From positions 519,039 through 583,038 of the forward strand of contig CP007051.1 in NCBI GenBank assembly GCA_000517565.1: DNA of 64,000 bases, read 5' to 3'. Each line of letters begins with the position of its first letter. Position 1 is the first letter of the stretch. The translations under genes and the position numbers were made by a program. This document shows, piece by piece, positions 29,401 to 38,134 of the stretch. The DNA is from Desulfurella acetivorans A63. GTDB lineage: Bacteria > Campylobacterota_A > Desulfurellia > Desulfurellales > Desulfurellaceae. The notes below the pieces were generated by a model that searched no databases, was not told where the DNA came from, and saw nothing but the letters and a program-made list of their open reading frames with translations.

Positions 29401-30815
29401 TCAAGGGTTGATATTGGTGTTTTAGCCCCCAATTGTGGGATTTAAAGTCATTCAACAATTATAATTTTTAGTATTTCACTCACTGTTTTAGCCCCCAATT
29501 GTGGGATTTAAAGTATATCGCCGTAGGACAAAACAACGTATTATATGCAGTTTTAGCCCCCAATTGTGGGATTTAAAGTATTGGTTTACAGGGCTTGCTA
29601 ATAGATAATAAAACGTGTTTTAGCCCCCAATTGTGGGATTTAAAGCCTTTTTAAAAAAATGCTCAAAACATATCAATGTTTTGTTTTAGCCCCCAATTGT
29701 GGGATTTAAAGTCGGACGATTGGCATTTTTTGTTATTGTGACAAGGGTTTTAGCCCCCAATTGTGGGATTTAAAGTAAAATATATCAATGTTTTAAAAAA
29801 AGATAGCATTGAGTTTTAGCCCCCAATTGTGGGATTTAAAGGTATAGTTCCTGGACTATTATTATGAAGCGGTTCATATGTTTTAGCCCCCAATTGTGGG
29901 ATTTAAAGTCGGGCAATTGGCATTTTTTGTTATTGTGACAAGGGTTTTAGCCCCCAATTGTGGGATTTAAAGCAGTTAAAGCTTTTTATAGCGCTTGTTT
30001 CTTTAATGTTTTAGCCCCCAATTGTGGGATTTAAAGTAATTGATGCATATCTACATATGCTATAAACCTGGTTTTAGCCCCCAATTGTGGGATTTAAAGT
30101 CATCAATACTTACAACGGATGAAGAGCAGGACTTAGTTTTAGCCCCCAATTGTGGGATTTAAAGCTTGAGGGGCTCCACAGGGGGCTTTACTACTCAAGG
30201 TTTTAGCCCCCAATTGTGGGATTTAAAGTTGATATCAAAATGGTTTTTTTTGTTGTCAATTGTATAAGTTTTAGCCCCCAATTGTGGGATTTAAAGTAGG
30301 GAAATTATACACCACCTTTATGGGCTATTCCCCGTTTTAGCCCCCAATTATGGGATTTAAAGAAGTTTTTTACAATTATGCTTTTTAATAGATAGCCTGT
30401 TTTAGCCCCCAATTATGGGATTTAAAGGTTTTTGGGTAGCGGCACAACAACATTAGCCGCAAAGTTTTAGCCCCCAATTATGGGATTTAAAGTTTTAAAA
30501 TATTACAAGGGGGCTAAAAAATGTATTAGTTTTAGCCCCCAATTATGGGATTTAAAGGTAATTTTATTAATTAGTTCTCCATCTTTGTAAATCGTTTTAG
30601 CCCCCAATTATGGGATTTAAAGTTTAATGCATCTATGAATTTATGGGGGTGGATTATAGTTTTAGCCCCCAATTATGGGATTTAAAGTTTAATGCATCTA
30701 TGAATTTATGGGGGTGGATTATAGTTTTAGCCCCCAATTGTGGGATTTAAAGTGGGTTTTTCAAGAAGTTTTACTTGTTTTTTTTGGTTTTAGCCCCCAA
30801 TTGTGGGATTTAAAG
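26487..30815 (+). CRISPR. CRISPR array, 67 repeats / 66 spacers, 29-base repeat
   Basis: The repeat begins GTTTTAGCCCCCAATT, continues GTGGG and ends ATTTAAAG (29 bases). Spacers are mostly 34-38 bases. By my count there are 67 repeats, the first at 26487 and the last at 30787-30815. The CCCCCAATTGTGGG part can form a short hairpin just before the presumed 8-base handle, as Cas6 substrates do. Repeats at 30334, 30399, 30464, 30529, 30594 and 30659 have ATTATGGG instead of ATTGTGGG. The final two repeats return to the major form. Several spacers are near copies of one another and one is exactly duplicated (see findings). Confidence 0.98.
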
Positions 30816-30840
30816 AAAAAACAATAAAAAAATACTTATT

Positions 30841-30880
30841 TCAAGAAAGATTTTTACTAAAAAAATTTGGAATTTTTTGC
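30841..30880 (+). repeat. Degenerate copy of the cas-operon upstream region
   Basis: By eye this matches 18391-18430 at 36 of 40 positions: TCAAGAAAGATTTTTACT is identical, then a few changes, then AATTTTTTGC is identical. It has the same orientation as the original, which includes the -35 of the uptake operon and the area upstream of cas6. It is followed about 15-20 bases later by a cas6 remnant, so the two belong to one degraded copy with an internal deletion of roughly 200 bases. Confidence 0.75.
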
Positions 30881-30896
30881 TTTAAAAATTAAATAT

Positions 30897-30975
30897 TTAA
30901 TACTATCACAAAACAAAAACTTTTCATTTTTATTGTAAATTTTCTGTAAAAAATTTTAATGGTATCAATAATGTA
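30897..30975 (+). pseudogene. Remnant of cas6 (internal fragment)
   Basis: This stretch matches the coding sequence of cas6 at about 18652-18722. ACAAAACAAAA and AATTTTCTGTAAAAAATT are shared, and the translated start TITKQK is identical. A one-base deletion before the AATTTTCTG run shifts the frame into a stop, so it cannot be functional. The rest of 30816-31133 holds only this remnant, the upstream copy just before it and AT-rich DNA with no gene; a TATACT at 31099-31104 may be a -10 element for the next genes. Confidence 0.7.
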
Positions 30976-31133
30976 ATGTGAATTACAATTAAATTTTTTT
31001 GTTATTTATTTAATTTTTACTTATATGTATAGTACGCTACAGATTACAATTAACATTTTTTACACAAATTGTCTATATTTTTTTCATAAAATTGAGCATA
31101 TACTAAAATAATTTAAAATAGGAGGTAAAAGTT

Positions 31134-31190
31134 ATGAAAATGAATTATAAAAATGTAAAAATTGAACTTGAAAAAAAAATATGTTTTTAG
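31134..31190 (+). CDS. Tiny reading frame with good ribosome site (18 residues)
   Basis: ATG at 31134 follows AGGAGG at 31120-31125 and encodes an 18-residue Lys-rich peptide before TAG. It lies 28 bases before the htpX start. It may be a leader peptide for htpX or the truncated head of a lost gene; the surrounding decay favours the second. No family was recognised. Confidence 0.3.
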   Translation: MKMNYKNVKIELEKKICF

Positions 31191-31218
31191 TTGAATTATT
31201 TAAAAGGAGGGAGGAGCT

Positions 31219-32074
31219 ATGAATTACTTTAAAACATTTATGCTGATGTTTGCGCTTACTGTATTGCTTATGCTGGTAGGTGATGCTATTGGTGGCAGTC
31301 AAGGTTTGATTATAGCTTTAATTTTTGCAGGGATCATGAATTTTATCTTATTGGTTTTCTGACAAAATTGTTTTGAAAGCTTATCATGCAATAGAAGCTA
31401 ATCAACATCAATACCCTCAGCTTTACTCGATTGTAAACAATTTGGCACAAAAGGCAAACTTGCCAATGCCAAAGATTTATGTGGTTAATAGCAACACACC
31501 AAATGCTTTTGCAACAGGTAGAAACCCAAAAAATGCAGCAATATGCGTTACAACTGGAATATTAAATTTATTAAATACTAATGAATTATCTGGTGTTTTA
31601 GGTCATGAGCTAACTCACGTTAAAAATAGAGATATCTTGACTGCTACATTAGCTGCTACAATAGCTGGAGCAATAAGTTATTTAGCATGGATGGCTCAAT
31701 GGTCAGCTATATTTGGAGGCATGGGAAATAATAGAAGAAATAACAATATGTTTGGTTTGCTTTTTGTAGCTATCCTAACGCCTATAATAGCTACAATTAT
31801 TCAACTTGCCATATCAAGACAAAGGGAATACGCAGCCGATAAGGGCGGGGCAATTTTATCTGGAAATCCTATGTATTTAGCCAGCGCTTTAAAGAAGTTA
31901 GAATCAGCAAATAAACTTTCACCAATGCCAAACACACATTTTTCTCAGACAACCGCTCATATGTTTATAGTAAATCCATTTAAAGGAGAAACATTTAAAA
32001 GTTTATTTAGTACACATCCACCAATTGAAAAAAGAATTGAGCGTCTAGAGAATATGAAGATTGAAATAGATTAA
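31219..32074 (+). pseudogene. htpX: Membrane zinc metalloprotease HtpX, frameshifted
   Basis: The ATG at 31219 (after AGGAGGGAGGAG) opens the HtpX N terminus (two membrane helices, ...GIMNFI) but meets TGA at 31360-31362. Removing one T near 31345 restores YWFSDKIVLKAYHAIEA and a full ~285-residue protein. Downstream the zinc site HELTHVKN and the third ligand EYAADKGG are intact, with two further membrane helices. The family degrades misfolded inner-membrane proteins. A shorter product could start at the TTG at 31373, but that would lack the first helices. A sequencing error is possible, but the next gene is damaged too. Confidence 0.8.
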
Positions 32075-32095
32075 ATAAATTTTTGGGGATGATTT

Positions 32096-33398
32096 ATGTT
32101 TAAATCTCATAAAAAACACCACTTTTTTTTGGTTTTTGTTATAGGTATAATAGTGGTAGCTATTTTAGGTTTATTTAAGGCATTAACGCTTACAAATAAA
32201 CCTCGTTTATTGCTTAATATACCAAAATCTTATCATGCAGTTGGTAATTTAAACATAAAATGGCCTTATGGAACAGAAGGCGCTATAATGATCGATCGTT
32301 ATGGAATTATTTCACAAACGCCACATTAACAACCTATACCTATTGCTAGTGTAGCTAAAATAATGACAGCTTATTTGATTCTTAAAAATCATCCATTACA
32401 TTTAGGTCAGAATGGACCAGATATAACCATTACAAAAATGATGTTAAAAATACAAGAAAGATTTAAAAAATCAACAATCAGTTTTGAAAATAGCAGCAAA
32501 TGAAAAACTCAGCGAAAAGCAACTTTTGGAAGGTTTATTATTGCCTTCTGGCAACGATTGCGCAACTGTATTAGCAAAATGGGACGATGGAACCGTCAAA
32601 GCATTTGTAGATAAGATGAATAAAATGGCCAAACTTTTAAATATGAATCATACTCACTATGCAGATCCTGCTGGCGTAAGACTTTATACGGTTAGTACTG
32701 CAAATGATCAGTTAAAGCTTGCGCAAAAAGTTATGCAAATCAGAGAATTTAGATATCTAGTATTAAAACCACAGGCAACTTTACCTGTTGCTGGTACTGT
32801 TTACAATGTAGATTACGATTTAGGTAAAGATGGAATTGTTGGTATAAAAACAGGTTCTATGCCACAATCTGGTGGGGATTTTGTTTTTGCATCCAACCAG
32901 TATTTAAAATGGAAACATATTTTAATATTAGGTGCGCTACTTGGAGAATATGGAGAAAGGCCATTAATGGATGCTCTTAAATCAACTATAAAAATAATAA
33001 ATCAGGTAAAAAATAATATACATTTGTCTCAACTTTTTAAAAAAGACCAAAAAATAGGATATGTAAAGTTTGAATGGCTTAAGCCTATACCTTTAATAAC
33101 CGGATCATCATTTTACAGGATAACATGGCCTGGTATAAATTACAATATAAAATTTGAAAAAAATCCAATTATGTTACCTATAAAAAAGGGCTCAATTATT
33201 GGCTACATTGATGTTTATAACAAATTTTTACTAAAAAGATTCCAGTTAGAATTGCAGGTATGGTGAAAAAACCTACATTAATTGAAAGGTTAAAAAGTAT
33301 TCTGAGAATCTAAAATTAGATAGCAATGTATTGGCCTGGTGTTTTATCTTGTTATATGTATTATTGTTGCTTTTGTAATGATGTTATTGTTTAAATAA
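32096..33398 (+). pseudogene. D-alanyl-D-alanine carboxypeptidase (PBP5-like), multiply broken
   Basis: Joining frames gives a PBP5-type protein with an N-terminal membrane segment, SVAK (catalytic SxxK, near 32357), LLLPSGND (SxN) and GIKTGSMP (KTG), then a C-terminal domain and a hydrophobic tail ending in LLFK. The gene is interrupted by an in-frame TAA at 32327-32329, by frame changes at A/T runs around 32430-32465, by another near 33236, and by at least one more before the tail. The longest intact piece is 32484-33266 (TTG start, 260 codons), which lacks the active-site serine. It is therefore probably inactive. Confidence 0.8.
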
Positions 33399-33417
33399 AA
33401 AGTTAGGAGAAAATTAT

Positions 33418-33831
33418 ATGAGATACAGTAAGCAAAGAGGTGTATTTTCTAATATAAACATAACACCTTTGGTTGATGTTATGCTTGTTTTGCTAGTTAT
33501 TTTTATGGTTACTACCCCAATGATTGTAAAAGGTATAAAAGTTAACTTACCAAGAACTCATTCTGGCAGTGCAAATATCTCAAAAAAAGATATAATAATA
33601 ACAATAACAGAAAGAGACAGACTTTATATAGATAAGCACTTATCAACTTATACAGAACTTAATTCATTTTTAAAGCAAAATAGTAAATCTTCTATAGTTA
33701 TTGAAGCTGATAAAACAGTACCATATGGTTTGGTTGCCAAAATAATAAATATTGCAAAAGCTGATAGTATCCAAAAGGTTGCTCTTGCAACTCGCAATAA
33801 ACCGACATTAAAAAACAACAATTTATTTTAA
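33418..33831 (+). CDS. exbD: ExbD/TolR-family protein (orphan)
   Basis: 137 residues and intact. One N-terminal membrane helix follows the signature NITPLVDVMLVLLVIFMVTTPM, with the conserved Asp that carries protons in ExbD/TolR. A periplasmic domain follows (SIVIEADKTVPYGLVAKIINIA). These proteins normally work with ExbB and TonB (or TolQ/TolA), whose genes usually sit next door; none is seen here. GTTAGGAG precedes the ATG. The neighbours upstream are broken, so this may be a survivor of a decayed operon. Confidence 0.9.
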   Translation: MRYSKQRGVFSNINITPLVDVMLVLLVIFMVTTPMIVKGIKVNLPRTHSGSANISKKDIIITITERDRLYIDKHLSTYTELNSFLKQNSKSSIVIEADKTVPYGLVAKIINIAKADSIQKVALATRNKPTLKNNNLF

Positions 33832-33997
33832 CACCTTACTTTTCAATTATCTGTATATTACTTTTAATTAAAATTCGCTTACAGCAAAATTTTTTGTACG
33901 ATTTTGATGGTTTATTTGATGTTTAAAAGATTATTGCAATATATTATTGTTTAAAATTTTGTAATTTAAAAAATTCAAATAATAATTAAATTATATC

Positions 33998-34026
33998 TTG
34001 ACAAATATTAAAAGTAATAATATTAT
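33998..34026 (+). promoter_or_regulatory. Strong promoter of the tolC-emrAB operon
   Basis: TTGACA (33998-34003), 17 bases, TATTAT (34021-34026). The tolC ATG at 34049 follows AAAGGAGG, leaving a very short leader of about 15 bases. This settles the tolC start, since the in-frame TTG at 33998 is the promoter itself. The rest of the gap from 33832 is AT-rich, and nothing else was recognised in it. Confidence 0.8.
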
Positions 34027-34048
34027 AACATGCGCAAAGGAGGTATCC

Positions 34049-35365
34049 ATGCATCTTAAAAAAACCCTGCTTTCTATATCCATTTTAGCTTTGTTTGCAA
34101 ATAATGCATTTGCTTTATCTTTGAGTGAAGTCCAGACTTTAAGCTCAAACAATAACTACCAGATAAAACAGTACGAATCTCTTTATGAGTCTTCCAAAGA
34201 ATTAAAGCAAAGTGCTTTTAAAAGTTTTCTGCCAAATCTATCTACAAGTTACTCATATACAAGGCTTGATGAACCACCATACCAGATTGTTAATGGAAAT
34301 AAATTGATTATGGGCTCAAACAATAACTACCAGTGGAATGTAACCATAACCCAGCCAATTTTTACAGGCTTTTATTTACTTAATAAGTACAAGTATGCAA
34401 AGTACGATGAAGCATTTTCAAAAGCAAACTTAGAGGTTATAAGAAACCAGGTTATAACAAATGCAAAAATAGCTTACTTTAATGTATTGTACAACCAAAA
34501 GATGCTGGAAACAAGACAACTTGCAGTTGCTCAGTATGAATCACACCTAAAAGACGCTCAAAGCTTTTACAAACAGGGTCTTATACCAAAGGTAGATTTA
34601 CTAAAATCAGAAGTAGCTTACTCAAATGCAAAGCAAGAGCTAAAACAAGCCTACTCAAACCTTACAGATGCAATAGCTCAGCTAAACCAATTGCTAAATG
34701 AACCCATAGATAAAACACATACATTTGAACAGGTAGCAGATGTGGTGGATTTAAAAACACCACTTGACTCACTCTATGCCCAAATAGACAACCGCCCGGA
34801 TATAAAAGCTCTAAGCTATGCAATCCAGAAGGCTAATGCACAGGTAGGCATGGTAAAGTCTGGCTATTACCCACAGCTACAGCTAAGAGCAAACTACAAC
34901 AGAAATGGTCAAAACCTTGATATGAGCAATAACCCATACTCAGATAACTCTATATACAGCTTAAACATCATAGCAAACTGGGATATATTTGATTGGGGTA
35001 AAACCAAAAACGATGTCCAGGCTGCAAAACTACAGGAAATAGCATTGCAAAATGAGCTAAATAACCTCAAAACACAATCCAAAACTCAAATACTTAACGC
35101 ATATGACCAGGCTCAGGTAGCATACCACAATATATCTGTAGCCCAAACTGCACTTACTCAAGCAAATGAAAACTATAAACTAACCAACGAGCGCTACTTA
35201 AACCAGCTTGCAACTTCAACAGACATACTTGATGCAAGAGCGCTTCTAACGCAGGCTGAAGCTAACTATTATGGAGCTATCTACGGTTACTGCATAGCTT
35301 TGGAAAAACTTGCAAATGCTGTTGGTAAAACAGATGAATTTGATTATTTGATAAGGTTTAGGTAA
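34049..35365 (+). CDS. tolC: TolC-family outer-membrane efflux channel
   Basis: 438 residues from the ATG at 34049. A signal peptide ends ANNAFA-LS. Two OEP repeats of long coiled-coil helices alternate with barrel strands (SYSYTRLDEPPYQ, LRANYNRNGQN); typical motifs are AKIAYFNVLYNQKMLETRQ and DILDARALLTQAEANYYGAIYGY. It forms a trimeric channel across the outer membrane and periplasm. It is the first gene of a tripartite drug-efflux operon with an EmrA-type adaptor and an EmrB-type pump. Confidence 0.94.
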   Translation: MHLKKTLLSISILALFANNAFALSLSEVQTLSSNNNYQIKQYESLYESSKELKQSAFKSFLPNLSTSYSYTRLDEPPYQIVNGNKLIMGSNNNYQWNVTITQPIFTGFYLLNKYKYAKYDEAFSKANLEVIRNQVITNAKIAYFNVLYNQKMLETRQLAVAQYESHLKDAQSFYKQGLIPKVDLLKSEVAYSNAKQELKQAYSNLTDAIAQLNQLLNEPIDKTHTFEQVADVVDLKTPLDSLYAQIDNRPDIKALSYAIQKANAQVGMVKSGYYPQLQLRANYNRNGQNLDMSNNPYSDNSIYSLNIIANWDIFDWGKTKNDVQAAKLQEIALQNELNNLKTQSKTQILNAYDQAQVAYHNISVAQTALTQANENYKLTNERYLNQLATSTDILDARALLTQAEANYYGAIYGYCIALEKLANAVGKTDEFDYLIRFR

Positions 35366-35380
35366 AAGGAGGAAAACCCA

Positions 35381-36466
35381 ATGTCCAACTCTAAAAAAAA
35401 GCTTATTCTTATTGCAAGTGTAGTTGTAATTACCATTGCCTGTATAATCTACTGGATATACACAAGAAACTTAGTTTCTACTGATGATGCCCATGCAGAT
35501 TCACATATCTATTATTTATCACCAAAAGTAGGTGGTTTAATAAAGTATGTTTATGTTGATAATTTCTTTCATGTAAAAAAAGGTGAGCTTCTTGTAAAGA
35601 TTGACCCCATTGATTATGAAAATCAGCTAAAGAGTCTAATGCACCAGTACAATGCAACACTTGATACAATAAATAGTCTAAAACAGGAAAGCTTATCCAT
35701 ACAAAAAAGTTCAACTGGTCAGATTGGTTCTTTGGAAGAAAACATAAAAGCTTCCCTTGCTCAGCTTGAATCCTACAAGGTAAATTTACACAAAGCTCGT
35801 CTTGATCTAAAGCGATATGAAAACCTCTACAACCAGAAAGTGGTATCTGCAAATGAGCTTGAAATAGAAAATCAAAAATACCATGCGGCTTTATCTGCCT
35901 ATGAAGCCCAGCAGCGCAATATTCAGTCGTTGCAATCACAAATTTCTGGCCTATCAAGCTATACATACCAGGTAGCCAAGATAAAAGAACAGATAAAGTC
36001 TTATGAAAATCAATTAAAAAGCTTGAAAAACCAGATAAACATAGCCCAAAACAACCTAAAACATACAAACATAATAGCCCCTGTAGATGGTATTGTAACT
36101 CAAAAAAACATAGAGGTTGGTCAGTATGTTCAGCCAGGTCAAACACTACTTATGGTAGTACCCCTAAAGCCTGCATGGATTAATGCAAACTTCAAAGAAA
36201 CACAGATACACAGAATAAAAATAGGCGATAAAGCAACAGTAACCATAGATGCTTACCCAGGTGTAGAATTTAAAGGCTACGTAAAAGACATAGATGCAGG
36301 AACAGGTGATAGGTTTTCACTACTACCACCACAGAATGCTTCTGGAAACTACATAAAGATAGTCCAGAGGGTACCTGTAAGAATAGAGCTCTACCCATAT
36401 GACTACAAAAAATATCCTCTAAGGGTTGGTCTAAACTGTGAAGTTACAGTGCATGTTAAACACTAA
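35381..36466 (+). CDS. emrA: HlyD/EmrA-type membrane fusion protein
   Basis: 361 residues. One N-terminal membrane helix (about 7-26) is followed by STDDAHADSHIYYLSPKVGG, typical of EmrA. Two half-lipoyl motifs flank a long coiled coil (about 85-225), and the beta-barrel part has APVDGIVTQKNIEVGQYVQPGQ. It links the inner-membrane pump to TolC. It starts 15 bases after tolC and ends 10 bases before the transporter gene. Confidence 0.94.
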   Translation: MSNSKKKLILIASVVVITIACIIYWIYTRNLVSTDDAHADSHIYYLSPKVGGLIKYVYVDNFFHVKKGELLVKIDPIDYENQLKSLMHQYNATLDTINSLKQESLSIQKSSTGQIGSLEENIKASLAQLESYKVNLHKARLDLKRYENLYNQKVVSANELEIENQKYHAALSAYEAQQRNIQSLQSQISGLSSYTYQVAKIKEQIKSYENQLKSLKNQINIAQNNLKHTNIIAPVDGIVTQKNIEVGQYVQPGQTLLMVVPLKPAWINANFKETQIHRIKIGDKATVTIDAYPGVEFKGYVKDIDAGTGDRFSLLPPQNASGNYIKIVQRVPVRIELYPYDYKKYPLRVGLNCEVTVHVKH

Positions 36467-36476
36467 GGGGCTATAG

Positions 36477-38036
36477 ATGGCACAACAGAAAGTAAACCCA
36501 TACGTTATAGCACTTACGGTTATGATACCAACCTTTATGGTGCTTATGGATACATCCATTGTTAGTGTAGCTTTACCGTATATTGCAGGACCATTATCTG
36601 TTACATCAGATGATGCAGCCTGGACATTAACAGTCTATATTGCAGCCAATGCAATAATTCTGCCCGTTACAGGCTTTTTTTCTCAAAAGTTTGGTAGAAA
36701 AAAATTTTTTCTTTTTAATGTTATTGCTTTTACTGTATCTTCATTTTTGTGCGGTATTGCTCCAAATCTAGACCTTTTGCTAATATTTAGGGCACTTCAA
36801 GGTTTTAGTGGTGGTACGCTTCAGCCATTATCTCAGGCAATACTTATGGAGAGTTTTCCTATTGAAAAACGCACGCAAGCAATGAGCATTTTTTCTATAG
36901 GTGTTGTATTTGCACCAATTTTGGGACCTTTGCTTGGAGGCTATATTGTAAATAATTACGATTGGCGCTGGATGTTTTTAATCAATGTGCCATTTGGCAT
37001 TCTTTCTACCATAATGATAATTTTATTTATATTTGATCCGGATTATGCTAAAGCTAAAAAAGAATTAAAAATAGACTATACTGCCTTAAGTTTTTTAGTA
37101 CTTGGCATTGGCTCACTGCAAACAATGTTAGATAGAGGCCAGGAGTATGATTGGTTTAATTCTAATTTTATTGTGGTGCTTGGATTGATGAGTTTCTTTT
37201 TTATATCAATGTTTTTAATTAAAAATTACTTTTCAAAAACACCGCTTATTAGAATGTATTTGCTAAAAGATAAAAATTATGCATTTAGCGCAATTGCAAT
37301 GTTTTTTCTGGGTTTTTTGTTTTTTACCACAGTAGCTTTACTGCCAAATTTAGTACAAACATTGCTAAAGTATGATGCCTACACTGCAGGTCTTATAATG
37401 ATGCCAGGTGGTATTGCAAGCCTGGTTGTAATTGTTATTCTTGGACGGTTTTCTACTAAAATTAATCAAAAGATAGCTATTTTTATAGGTAGTCTGATTG
37501 TGTTTTATGCTCTTTATTTAATGGAGCAGATAAACCTAAGCGCATCACCGTACTTTATAACACTTGGAAGAGTTATAATAGGTTTTGGCTTACCTTTGAT
37601 TTTTATACCTATAAATGTGCTTGCATTTAATTTTTTAAAAAAGGAAGATATAAATGAAGCAAGCAGCGTTATTAACTTTACAAGAAATATAGGCGGAAGC
37701 TTTGGAATATCGTTTATGATCGATACACTTGTGCAAAGAAGATGGGAATTTCACAGAGATACACTGGTATCACACATAAATAGTGCTAATCCAATTTTTA
37801 ATAGTCTATTTGAAAAAATGAGACTTTACCTGGTGGATAGGGGATTTTCTTTTGCAGACTCATACCACAAAGCTATTGCTTTGGCAAACAATACGCTTAA
37901 TGCGCAAAGTTTGATAATGTCTTACCAAGATGCATTTCATGTAATGATGTGGATATCTTTGATATTTATAGTATTTTTACCATTTATTAAACGTGTAAAA
38001 AATAAAGCTAGTACTCCGGTTAACCTTGATATGTAG
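36477..38036 (+). CDS. emrB: DHA2-family drug:H+ antiporter (EmrB/QacA type)
   Basis: 519 residues with about 14 membrane helices. DHA2 motifs: LMDTSIVSVALPYIAGPL in helix 1 (Asp conserved), motif A SQKFGRKKFF, and motif C GVVFAPILGPLLGGYIV. It exports hydrophobic compounds with TolC and EmrA. The specific drug or metabolite cannot be predicted. The operon has no regulator gene next to it. Confidence 0.94.
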   Translation: MAQQKVNPYVIALTVMIPTFMVLMDTSIVSVALPYIAGPLSVTSDDAAWTLTVYIAANAIILPVTGFFSQKFGRKKFFLFNVIAFTVSSFLCGIAPNLDLLLIFRALQGFSGGTLQPLSQAILMESFPIEKRTQAMSIFSIGVVFAPILGPLLGGYIVNNYDWRWMFLINVPFGILSTIMIILFIFDPDYAKAKKELKIDYTALSFLVLGIGSLQTMLDRGQEYDWFNSNFIVVLGLMSFFFISMFLIKNYFSKTPLIRMYLLKDKNYAFSAIAMFFLGFLFFTTVALLPNLVQTLLKYDAYTAGLIMMPGGIASLVVIVILGRFSTKINQKIAIFIGSLIVFYALYLMEQINLSASPYFITLGRVIIGFGLPLIFIPINVLAFNFLKKEDINEASSVINFTRNIGGSFGISFMIDTLVQRRWEFHRDTLVSHINSANPIFNSLFEKMRLYLVDRGFSFADSYHKAIALANNTLNAQSLIMSYQDAFHVMMWISLIFIVFLPFIKRVKNKASTPVNLDM

Positions 38037-38078
38037 AAAATTAATTTAAATTTTTAACAATGTAAATATCAAAATAGT

Positions 38079-38106
38079 TTGATAAATTTTTTTATTGGTA
38101 TATAAT
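38079..38106 (+). promoter_or_regulatory. Promoter upstream of ppiD
   Basis: TTGATA (38079-38084), 16 bases, TATAAT (38101-38106, perfect -10). The ppiD ATG at 38135 follows GGAGGAAG. From here to 49.8 kb the genes mostly touch or overlap, so this may drive a very long transcript. Confidence 0.75.
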
Positions 38107-38134
38107 AGCAGTAAATTTTTTTGGAGGAAGATGA

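Noticed and set aside
31373-32074. Intact HtpX starting at TTG 31373
   Set aside because: It would lack the N-terminal membrane helices; the missing part is present just upstream in another frame, so the gene is frameshifted.
33998-34048. Upstream extension of tolC starting with TTG
   Set aside because: The TTG is the -35 box of the promoter, and the ATG at 34049 has AAAGGAGG and a proper signal peptide.
35478-36146. 222-residue frame on the minus strand within emrA
   Set aside because: It lies entirely opposite a well-supported gene, has no recognisable motif and no ribosome site; it is a shadow of the other strand.
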